The position numbers and the translations under genes were made by a program. A model generated the notes under the pieces. The model made no database searches. It was not told the DNA's origin and saw nothing but the letters and a program-made list of their open reading frames with translations. DNA of 64,000 nucleotides from Aporrectodea caliginosa. Taxonomy: Eukaryota > Annelida > Clitellata > Crassiclitellata > Lumbricidae. Positions within the stretch are counted from its first letter, which is position 1. Each line of letters begins with the position of its first letter. The stretch spans positions 1 to 64,000 of the forward strand of contig JACEVL010000343.1 in the NCBI GenBank assembly GCA_020284085.1, read 5' to 3'. This document shows positions 36,119 to 46,800 of this stretch, piece after piece.

Positions 36119-36910
36119 TTATGCATACATCATTTTGGCCATTTCTGACATTTTCTTAGGAACATGACAGTAGTGTTCGAAGTACCCGGACAATTCGTCC
36201 ATCGTCCAGTCATCAACCAGAGCTTGATGTGAGCAAGGCAAAGAGAGTGTTGTTGATTGACTGCCACCAGTTCCATCGGGTGTTGATGTGGCAGCATTAG
36301 TCTGTGACTCGACCAAATTCAAGTCCCTCTCCTCAGCCAGAAGAACGCACTTCAGATCCGTCAAATTAATGTCAGCATTGTGAGACCCAGGACATTTACG
36401 CTTTGCCACTTTTCGAGCGGGATGGTTCGACGTAGTTCTTGAGCATAAGCGGCTGAAGGCAGCTGAAGCAAAATCGACTTCACCTTGATCAGAATCAGAC
36501 GCAGAGGTTGACGTGCACACCAGTTGAGCCAAATCGCTAAAATCAGTCTTCTTAGCGCCTAAATAGCCAAAGACTGATCTAAGCGGGGAGTTGCTTTTGT
36601 GGCCTTTGCTTTTCAAGTCTAAGTGTGTGCTTTTCAAATGTCTACAGTCTGACAAAGTTCTATGGCTACTCAGTTTCAAGGATGGGATCTCGGTCTGACA
36701 CCGCTTGACAAAACTCTCTGGCTGTTCTGGCGGCCATTTAAGACTCTTAGTGCAGGATGACACAGCATTCTCTGACTGACTCTCCAGTTTCTGGCATTTT
36801 CGCGGTCTTAGGTTGCAGCAGCAGTTATCATTATAACATGGCTCCTGGTCAAATGATAAGTTCTCAAGCAAGAGTAAGTCCGAGTTTGAATCATCAACTG
36901 AATTCGTCAT
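36119..36910 (-). CDS. OSER1: Oxidative stress-responsive serine-rich protein 1 homologue
   Basis: A 263-residue protein whose last 32 residues (VDDWTMDELSGYFEHYCHVP, then KKMSEMAKMMYA) match the C-terminal signature of animal OSER1 (human C20orf111: VDDxTxEDLSGYxEYY, PKKMSxMAEMMYT). The rest is Ser/Lys-rich and poorly conserved, as in the family. It lacks a signal peptide and membrane segments. Length is close to the human protein (292). OSER1 is known as a peroxide- and stress-induced gene; its biochemical role is unsettled. I chose the ATG at 36,910. The frame stays open a little further up, but a strong splice acceptor (TTTGCTTTTTTGTTGCTG, then TTTGTAG) ends at 36,924, so the coding exon probably begins at 36,923 behind a 5' UTR exon. 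It stands head to head with DNAJC5. Identification rests mainly on the C-terminal block. Confidence 0.85.
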   Translation of the reverse strand: MTNSVDDSNSDLLLLENLSFDQEPCYNDNCCCNLRPRKCQKLESQSENAVSSCTKSLKWPPEQPESFVKRCQTEIPSLKLSSHRTLSDCRHLKSTHLDLKSKGHKSNSPLRSVFGYLGAKKTDFSDLAQLVCTSTSASDSDQGEVDFASAAFSRLCSRTTSNHPARKVAKRKCPGSHNADINLTDLKCVLLAEERDLNLVESQTNAATSTPDGTGGSQSTTLSLPCSHQALVDDWTMDELSGYFEHYCHVPKKMSEMAKMMYA

Positions 36911-36922
36911 GCTGCTCTGCAA

Positions 36923-37344
36923 TCTACAAACAGCAACAAAAAAGCAAACTTTGTACTAGACAAATAATAATATTCTAGTAATATTCTGCTGAAGTCAAAC
37001 AATTCCTGAAATCCAAACAGTTACATTTTCCTATACCATTTCAAATGGTCTGTAAATGTGGTAGACCGGTAGTCCACTTCAAACAGTTTGAGTCAAACAG
37101 TCTACTTCGAACAGTCCCAGCAATACATCACAATGTTGCATACGACCAAAAAATGCAAAATAATTGAGAGTAGGGTTGTTAATATCGGTTTTTTGACAAA
37201 CCGATTACCGATTGTAGAAATCTGAATTTAAAACGATTATTGGTATTTTTATTGGCCTTTATACAAAATCCACTATTCCCAGATGGCAGCCATTGGGATT
37301 CATTGCATTTGACAGTTTAGACATAAAAAAGTGTTTAAGAGGTT
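36923..37344. other. Upstream intron of OSER1-like gene, with repeat scraps
   Basis: The splice acceptor at 36,924-36,925 (minus strand) implies transcription from higher coordinates. Around 37,180-37,265 are ATCGGTTTTTTGACAAACCGAT and ACCGATT phrases resembling the CCGATA-type repeat in DNAJC5 intron 1. Confidence 0.5.
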
Positions 37345-37480
37345 CTGTAATTATCGTATCGTATCGTCTTTAAGTATTTATAAAGCGCCTCTCGTAGGGT
37401 GAACCGTTCAGAAGCGCTCCAATTAACTCGTCCTGTTCGCTGACAGTGAACTTTATATTGGTTTTCATTTCGCCATCACA
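37345..37480 (-). mobile_element. Antisense LINE 3' tail
   Basis: ATCGTATCGTATCGTC tail, then TATAAAGCGCCTCTCGTAGGG and GAAGCGCTCC: the shared L2/CR1-like LINE 3' UTR on the minus strand. Confidence 0.65.
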
Positions 37481-37828
37481 AAATGTTAAAATTTGACGAA
37501 ATGCCCGAGGACGTTGCATTTGAAGTGCCACATCACAGTACTTACCATATTGTGGATAACGCAGCTACCATTTATTTGTTGCAATTACTTTGTTCTCACA
37601 GTAACCTTTAAGCTTAATAAAGTCAGTACAAATGCAAGAATCATTTCTTATAATTTTCCCAAAGAGAATGATTTAAGAAAATGAATTTGATTATTGTTTT
37701 GTAAATAATAAAAGTGTAACTGAGAGCAGACGAAGCAATACACGTCTGCTACTACACTCATAAGAAACCAACAAATACTGAAGTTAATTTTTTTTAGCAG
37801 TTTCACACTCACAAAATTAAAACTTTCA

Positions 37829-38520
37829 GTGGAGTTATTTCTGGCAGCGATTGTGTTTTCAGTGGTGATTTGTTTTCAGACCATGTCAATTGCATCTCTC
37901 GAACATGCCTTTATCATCTACGACAAATTCGCACCATCCGTCACTCACTCACTCTCTTCTCACGCGGTCAACACTCTCGTCCATGCACTGATTTGTACTA
38001 GGGTTGACTTCGGCAACTCCAAGTATGCTGGCCTCTCTTTACTAAACCTCTCCATGCTTCAGTCAATTCTTAACGCTTCCGCCCGACTTATTTGTGGTCT
38101 CCTAAAGTATTCTCCCATATCTTCCTTCATTCGGGAAACTCCACTGGCTCCTGTGCCCCAGCGCATTCAGTTAAAAATTCTCACACTTATGCGCAACTCT
38201 CTGCTCGGTGTAGCTCCTTCATACCTTATGCCATGTTGGTTTCTACACTCCCTGGTTGCTATGCGCTTGGCCGCCAGAGGCCTCCTGGCTGACCCTCGCA
38301 TGCGTGGTGCAACTGCCCAATCCAGAAGCTTTGCTTATGTCGGCCCCTCCAGTTGGAACCATCTTCCGCATGAATTGCATCTCGAGTTCCTCAGCCTTTC
38401 CCTTCCTTTGCTTCGGAAACGCCTGAAGACTATCAGATTATTTCTTAGAGCCCTGGGTCGGGAGCGCCTCTGAATCTCTGAGTGGTGCTATACAAATGTT
38501 CAATTACAATTACAATGTCT
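37829..38520 (+). mobile_element. L2/CR1-like LINE C-terminal fragment, intact 214-codon frame
   Basis: The plus-strand frame 37,829-38,473 encodes VHALICTRVDFGNSKYAGL, LNASARLICGLLKYSPISSF and APVPQRIQLKILTL, the C-terminal half of an L2/CR1 RT ORF. It runs into a 3' UTR with GGGAGCGCCTCTGA and an AATTAC tail. It begins after the catalytic YADD, so it is inactive. It lies between OSER1 and DNAJC5. Confidence 0.8.
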
Positions 38521-40836
38521 TCATATGGCATCTTTATGAAGTGACATTACATGACATGAAGTGATATGACATAACACGACATCACATAATAGAACTACAC
38601 GACAAAACACTACATGACAATATGACGACATTAAATGATATGACGACATGACATCACATGACAACAATGTTATGTAGTTGCATTTCATTTAAGAGTCATG
38701 GGTATAATGAAATCAATCGATATATGTCCCACAAAATTAATATTGCGCTGTGAGTACTCTAGAACGATCTACCTATGACATCGCGATAATATGTGTAAAC
38801 ATGGCGCGAGCGACTGTTGTCCGTTGAGTTTCTAAAGATTTTCAAAAATTTGTAGAAAATCGCAGGATCGTTTAGCATGAGATGGGAATAGTGGCGTATA
38901 AATACTATATGGTGTTATGGCAAATCATCTTTGATATGAATACGTGGTTAAATACACTTTACAAAACGTATCATCAGGTAAAGTTTGGTAACATTTGACC
39001 ATAATCAGATAATCTACACCCATACCACAGCTCCCCCACCAAACATTTTCTAAACACTCAGCCCAGTCACTCATAGGGCAAACATTTAGTATCGGAGTGC
39101 GTAAGTTTACTGGCGTTTTACGGTATCTTTTGGCATGCTGGGCAGCGCGGAAGGTATCGTGTTTTCTAAGGACGACACAAACCATAACTCTGACGACATT
39201 AACCGACTCTCACGACGCCTAACCTGACGGGAGAAAACCTACGCACCCCGATTCTAAATGTTTACCACTCAGAGTACCTCTTCTTCATCTCCCACTCTTG
39301 TCATGTCGTCATGAATCATTCAGTTCACACTCAAAACATTAAACTTCATCTGCAGCAACAAATTCCGAAGCCCTCGACTAACCTTCTTATCTGAAAATCG
39401 TCAACTAATAGCAATGTTGCTGATAACTAGTAATAAGTATAAATACGTTTGTTATTTTACATAGGTAACGATAATACAGAAAATTCCCCGTTTATTTGCT
39501 CATCTTCAGAATTATTGTTAAGTCACGTCGATGAGTTACATTACATCGATATCTATATTTAGAACTTGTTAAAATGGCAACAACAATGACGCACAAACAA
39601 AAGATTTCTAGATGGGTTTAAGTAAGTAAGTAAGTAAGTAAGCAAATCTCATACCGTACTGCAACACCTTTTAATAATAATAATATCTTCGTTTAATATT
39701 TTCAAACTGACAGTTACGCAGTACGATTACAAATCAGCATGAACGGATGATCACAAGTTATTACAGGAGTCGAATTTAACCTTCTTAGATAGCCTACCGT
39801 TACAGCAGTTCTGTTTAATAATATAATTATTTGAATATCGGACAGGAAGGATCGAATCACTGATCGGCCAATTTGCGGAATTCAGGTTGGAACCTCAAAG
39901 ACGAGGTGCAGTGTATGATATGATCGGTTAGAATTCTAGTTAACTCGAACTAATTAATATTATACCTTTTCACATTTGTAACAAAGCTGCATGCCACGAC
40001 TGTACAATGTTATTGATCTTGAAAGTAGATTTGTAGCCCCATTAATTTTGCTGCCCAATTTTCAGTAACTTGTTCCATGTTAAAAGTTTAAAACAATAAA
40101 TTTATTGAAAGAATTGGGAAGATGATTGACCGAATCTGTATGAGATTTATTGAATCCTGAAAATAAGGGACTTTAATTAGATTAAATTAAATTAGTACTA
40201 AATCAAACGGCTATAATGTGACTCTTTTCTTTCACTGATCAGCAAATCGTAGTCTTATTCCCCAAACTACTAAAGGGCCACTTGAAAGCCAAGTGCAGGG
40301 AACCAGCTTCTTCACGAGCGCTGCGCCTAGTCACTAGTCAGAGGGGTTGTCAAAAAGAGTAGTCGGCCGAGGGAGATCCAAAACTCATACACTGATCAGT
40401 GCTAGTGAGCAAGGTGGTGCTTCAATCTAAGCTTTTAATTCACTTTAGAAAATTGGTGTTTACGATTACGATGATCAGTAAATTTGCTCCACTAGACATA
40501 GCCTAAAACTCAAAGACCTTGCCAATGACCTTGCCTAAAAGTTTAAAACACTTGCCTGTCTAGCATTACGTCACCAAGTGTCGAAGCCACGAACTTGTAT
40601 AATCTGTGGTTTTGATAAATCGTTCAGTTGCTTTTAGACCAGAAATTCAGAAATAATGAGTCTATAAAATTTATAATCGACTTCGCTTTTGTTCCATTAT
40701 ATGTACGTAGGCTCTGCCTACATTTCAGATGCATATTATATTGGACACAATCAAATCAAACGGTTTAACTTGACGAAAGTAAGCCACCCAGCCATAAACG
40801 AGACCCTGCAGTTGATATAGCGCATATTTATACAAC
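38521..40836. other. Intergenic region between OSER1 and DNAJC5, likely bidirectional upstream region
   Basis: Contains a degenerate ATGACA microsatellite (about 38,530-38,680) and an AAGT run (39,621-39,648). No ORF with family features. The transcription starts of both genes should lie here or at its edges. A TATA-like CATATTTATAC lies a few bases before the DNAJC5 ATG, too close to be a TATA box for that ATG unless the 5' UTR is elsewhere. Confidence 0.45.
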
Positions 40837-40865
40837 ATGAACAGCTCAAGAGCCCGCAGCATGTC
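40837..40865 (+). CDS. DNAJC5: DNAJC5 exon 1a (N-terminus)
   Basis: Encodes MNSSRARSM plus the first two bases of Ser10 (TC). Donor GTAAGT at 40,866. The ATG has A at -3. Joining to exon 2 gives [11 protein letters not shown], aligned with vertebrate RSLSTSGESLY, which confirms this exon. Confidence 0.9.
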
Positions 40866-43800
40866 GTAAGTATTTAACAGTGCTGCCATTCTTTTTTCGA
40901 CTTGGAAGAATCTTGATCTTATAAGACAATCTTTAATAAATGACCTTTTGCAGCCGCCATACTTGTAAACAAAATGACCACTCCAGACTTAAGAGAAATT
41001 GGAGCCAATCGTGCAGAAGTAATTAATCAGTAAGTAGTTCCCAAGAACACATGTGCAGTGCCGTTAAAAAACTGCTAAACAGAAACTGACAAGACAGTTT
41101 GGCGCAAGTCGTGAATTGTTTGCTATATAAATTAACCGATCCTCGGCAAGACATTTTAAGATATTTTAAAGTTTTGGCGCAAGTGCGCAAAAACGTTTGA
41201 ATTGTATCTTCCGCCGCAGAAGATTTATATAAATTAATATCTGCTGGAGTTTGTTTGGTGAAACATAATATATTTCATGAGAACTTTTTCTCAAACAATT
41301 GCATATATGTCACAGAAACTTACTCATTCCTTAATTTGTTAGTACAAATAATAGTACAGTATGCAAAAGTTTGGAATCATTTGCCGATTTTTCAGTTCTT
41401 TGATTCATTGTTCTTTATTAAGGTAAATAGTTACGGTTAAACATATGCACGTAAAATAAATGTTTGTTTACCATTTTGTAACTGTTTTACCTTGTGGTGG
41501 ATATGCCAATTTGATAAAAGTCAAAAGCAAGCGTTGCCAGCCCATGCTTCTTCTGTGTATAGTACACATACAATGTATTGAAATGAAGTAATGAACATGC
41601 AGTACCAGTAACTGTACAATTGTAAGCCTTGTCTATCATTAGCACCCTTGAAAAAAAGTCTGTTTTATGTGTCAAGCTTGACTTGTCAGTACTGACTGAG
41701 AATTTGCGATGTTGCTCTGCTCCCACTACTCGTGCTGTAGTTCAGACGATGACAGCTTGTGTTTGGCCAAAGATAAGCGGCGAAGTGTGTGGTCCTGGCG
41801 TAATGTCGACGTGCTTGGACGACTGGATTGAACCCTTTCGACCACTAATCCTGTCTACTTATTCTTCTGTAGGATCTTGGTGACCATGCTCTGACTGCAG
41901 TCGATTTGTCTGACGATCTGCCAGCTCACTGTTTCACTGTCAGGCTCTGACGTGTCTGCATTGCTGATAGTGCGTGCTATCCTAGTCTGCAAAAACTGAT
42001 GATTGTACCTTTATTCCTGCACTACTCGTGCTGTAGTGCCACGCATGCCAGCTGTCTCATCCGTGATTGATTGACAAAAGAAACCTTCTGATTGGCCAGC
42101 TTAACGAACTTCTATAGTTATTCATGTCTTGGAATGATGTTTTACAATAGGTGGCGCTCCGGTGTGTCAACACCGACTCAACTCGGCTGCGCATTTCTCT
42201 AGTTTTGGCTCTACGCCTTATGCCTAGAACCTTTGCGGCCACGTTCTTCTCTAACCTTAAGACTGCTCTCTTTAGCCGGGGTTGGGTCGGGAGCGCTCCT
42301 GAGTAGATAATCTTGAAGGGGCACTATATAAATATCTGAAATGAATGAATGAATGTCCAAGTCATCATTCAATAGTTGTTTCAACAGATTTGTAATCAAA
42401 AATCATAATCCATGGGGAAAGCCAGTGTAAGGAAACCAGAAACAGGTTACAGTGGTATGCAAGTCAAATGAGATGAGATGTGAGTTTTGATCTGAATGGT
42501 GTCAGAATTGACAGTACAAACTGAATTGAGCAGTGAATTCCTAAACATCAGATCAGCCACTGAAAATGCCTGAGAGCCCTGTACTGTTTGGGTGCGTGAT
42601 AGAGATGTACCGATATCGTTTTTTGCCGATTATGCCGATATGGTATATATTTTTTAAGTTGCCGATCCGTTTCTTTGCAGTATTAAACTTAAGATTATTA
42701 TGAGACCGAATAATTCATTAGTTGTTTAGTCTTGTTCTGAAACATAAATGTTATCTATCGTCACAACCATAAGGGTGGACGTTTAAACTCTTTGGGAAGT
42801 TGTTGGATATGTTTTAATGCTCAAATAAGAAGACATAAAGCGATAGATGAAAAGGTTAAAAATGTGGTTGAATATGACGAATGAATTTGTAAGTAAAATT
42901 ATTAAAATATAACACAATTTTGACATCGTGCACCGATTGACCGATTATTTCTGCCGATACCCGATTATATCGATTGTTCTAATAAAGTATTATTTGAGTA
43001 TTTGAGAAAATTGGTTACATCGTCTAGTGTGTTGACACTTTTCAAGAATCGCAACTCAGAAAAGATATTTTATGGTGTATATTTTTTAAATTTACGTTTT
43101 TTTGCAATGTCAAATTAAGATTATTTTGTAACTTAAATTATTAGTTACTAAGTGATATTTGCTCTGCACTTGACTGTTATTTTATTTTTTTCTGTTTCAA
43201 GTGCCTCTGGTCAGAGTCTTTACCAGATTCTTGGACTTGAAAAGCAATGTTCCACAGAAGACATCAAGCGAGCATATAGAAAGGTAAATGTGGTTGTAGC
43301 ATGACGAATGTTTGATTTGAATTTGTAACTAAAACAATTAAATGGTTGAGTTCTTGATGTCAGTGTCATGGCCAAAGATCAACAATTTCCAGCTTATCAT
43401 TATTATTAAAGATTATTATTTGAGTATTTGAGAAAATCGGTTTGATCGTGTAGTTGTGTTGAGGCCACTTCTTTTCCTGGGTATCAGAACTTTTCACTCC
43501 GCAGAGTCTGTTCTAATATGCATTATAATTATGTTATGGGCTTTGATATCGGATAGGTATCTTTCCAGTCCTTTTTTTATGTGACTGCTGTTTTGACACC
43601 ACTGACCATGACATCCTCTTGCATTTCCTGGGAACACAATTCATCCTCTGTGATGGTTGTGCTGATTGATCCATTTGTGCACTTGGACATTGGTGCTTTG
43701 TCCAACCTGGTCTTCCTGCGACCCAGTCTTGCTCTGTTCTATTTTAGATACCTACTGCTCTGCAACCTTCGTATTCGTAACCTTCAATTTCTAAAGTGTT

Positions 43801-46800
43801 GCTGTAAAGCTAAGTGCAGAGCACCAGCTTATTCACAAGTGCTGCGTCACAGGGGTTGTCCAGCGAGCGATGTTGTGGTTTGCCATTTCACCGATATTAC
43901 TCAGAAATGTATCCATGAGGCTTTCTCTTGGTAGGGGAAATGTTCCAGACATCTGAAGCACTTTATGCTTCGATGATATCAATTTTCTTTCATGATGAAG
44001 CTAGGATTGTCTCTTAAAAGGGCTTTATATGTGTTCTGTTATGATTATGATAATAAGAATTTAATGTATTTGCTACATATTTCAAGGTTAATACTTTTCA
44101 GGTAGTAAGGTAAATTGAAGTTATAACAGAAAGATTGAATTGAAATGGTTTAATAAAATGTTACAGATTTTACTGCATACCTTTTACACTGCATTGTCAT
44201 TGTGTTTTTGTCAGTTTTGTCTCTGCTCCAAGCAGAAGTCTCATTTTTTTAAATTCACCCATTGAAAAGATACAAATTTTGTTGTCATCAAGATAGTCCT
44301 TTTTACATGAAAGTGTTCATGCATGTCTTTCTTTTCTTTCAGCTGGCTCTGAAGTATCATCCAGACAAGAATCCTCATAACCCAGAAGCAACAGCAAAGG
44401 CAAGATTCTTGTTCTGTTCTGGATTAACTTCTGTATTCATTAAGTAAACATGTAGGTTGTGTAGCTATTTGTTCTGACCCGAATGGAAATGGGTTTCTGG
44501 TCATACAGAAGACTTTTCACAATTCATACCCCGCTACACCAGACACTCCCTATAATACAATGTGAATATGAGCATAGTGCAGTAACAGCCTTGTATCCCA
44601 AAGTTTAATATATGGAAAAAACTCAAGTAGCACATATAGGCTCTTTGTGCTGACCTTTTCTTGTCACTTGCCAAGAGCTGGTGAAATGGTTGTGTAGCAT
44701 ACTGAGTAAGCTGCTATGATATGATGAAGACGTATTTGTGTAATTTTTGCTAGTAGAGAACTCTCCAGAGTATGTGCAAAACCTGTTCTTTCATCATCGC
44801 TGATAGTAATAATAATAATCATATTAATTTATTCATTCACAAGTTGACATGGCCACAACTTCTATAGTGTAGCTGTGTCACCAAAATAATTGATTAAATT
44901 ATGTAGGACGATTGCTAGACCTAAACTGCTAGATGCTAGGTAAGAACATTAGCTGCAGCCTTAGAGACTGCTCTGAAATGGTTAGAAACACAAGACATTC
45001 AGGCTATGAAAATCTATGTAATTTTTTACTAAACAGAAACACCACTGCAGTAAGAACAGACACAACTCACTGATGATGTTACAAATCTGCTGTTATCTGT
45101 TGTATTGTTTCCTTCATAGAAAACTGATCTTAAGGTGTTGCATATGTAATTTATTGATAAAAAAATATAGTTAATGCCACAAATACATGCAGCCGCAAGT
45201 TCATGGTGCTTAAAGGTAGAAAATCAAAACAAAGAATATAAATAAAAATCACTTCCATTTTCCAAAATGCGATTTCAAATTAAACAGAATTTTCTGGCCG
45301 CCTTTAGAAGTCTGACAAGCCTACGTGAGGATCTTGTGGACTTGTTTTTCGTGACCTTACTGAATTCTAATGCTGTCGTTAGTCCACTAAATCCTGCAAA
45401 TACGAAAGTACTTTATGAATCCCAAATCGTGTCCTATAGTGAGGGTGCAGTGTATCTCAATACACGGTTTAAAAAGAACACATGGCCTCAGTTCCATCTT
45501 AGTTTTTATTACTCTGGATGAGAGACTGGGAAGTTTCCCAAATTATCCATTTCTTGAAAGTCTGGATAAAATATATTGAAGGGTTGAGTAATTTTTTTTA
45601 AATTTTCACCTTTCCATCTAAGGGACTATGGGTTCTGTTCCCCTAATATTTGTTTATCAATTCTACTCTCCTACTTTATCCTTCTGCACTCACCTTTCTA
45701 GATGATGCAAAATGAAATTTATCGCTGGCATGGCACTAGAAGCATGACTAAGATTTCTGTTGATATATTTTATTTATTTTTATTTTTTGTGATTCAACTT
45801 TTAAGATTCTGCATCATAAAGTCTAAACTGTGGACATGACATCAGATTGAATGAAGCATTGTATAAATTGCTTCTGCGAATCTTGTGGTAATACAGCAGA
45901 CTCGTCTGGTCATTGGAATGCCTATCAGTTGTATTTAGAGGTGACAATTGACTGATGACATGTTTAGGAAATGATAAAATGGTTGGCTAATGCATGCCAT
46001 GCACTGACATTCAGAACATTAAATTTGGTCGACAACACATGTGGCACAAACTGGTTTGGATAACGTGTAGATATATTTGTCTTAGTTTCAATTTGATTTT
46101 TATTCTTATTTAAGTTATTACACTCGGAATATTGCCATTTAGCTGGCACTTTTGTCTTGTGCTTGAATGTTAATAATTTTGTGTTCTTAGTGATTTACAA
46201 TAAATTACATATTATTTTATTTGTGTTTGCAATGAATGTGTTTTTGTTTTAGTCATTGCTGTGTTAGAAGCATCAATGTTGATTGTAGCATTCTAGTGTT
46301 ATGCCTGAAGCCCGCGCTTTGACGAAAGATTTGAATCGCTGTTAAAGGTAATTCAGATCAGGTTGAAACAGCAGAAACTATTCAAATAAATGGTAAATAC
46401 CATAACTGCTTGCTTGTGTTGGTTCGATGCTGGGAGTATAGTAAAGTTAAGCCAGATCAAAAGCTCCAGTTAGTACTTGGTGACCGTTCATGCCATATCT
46501 TATAATGTGATGCCCACTCAGCCCTCCATCAATGATTACAACCCAAGTTAGGAAATTCAAGAGGGTGTCCTGTCAATGGATACATGTGATCATTTTTGTT
46601 CCTCAATTCTCTTTTAACCTGAGGACTCTGCTTCTGTGGAGTTTCTATATAAAGACATGTAAATAAATGTGCTTTACCTTTTTTTTACCATACCCATTAC
46701 GTTTCATACTTATATGTAATTTAAAAGCATGCACATGGCTAGCTTTTTCAGAGAAATGTCGATATCTTCAAACCAATGTTCAAACTGGGATTTATTTGCC

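Noticed and set aside
36911..36922. Upstream TTG as the OSER1 start
   Set aside because: A strong splice acceptor lies just before it and an ATG in good context follows at 36,910.
45267..45521. 84-codon ORF in DNAJC5 intron 3
   Set aside because: No similarity to CSP, no phase-compatible splice sites around it, and no family motif.
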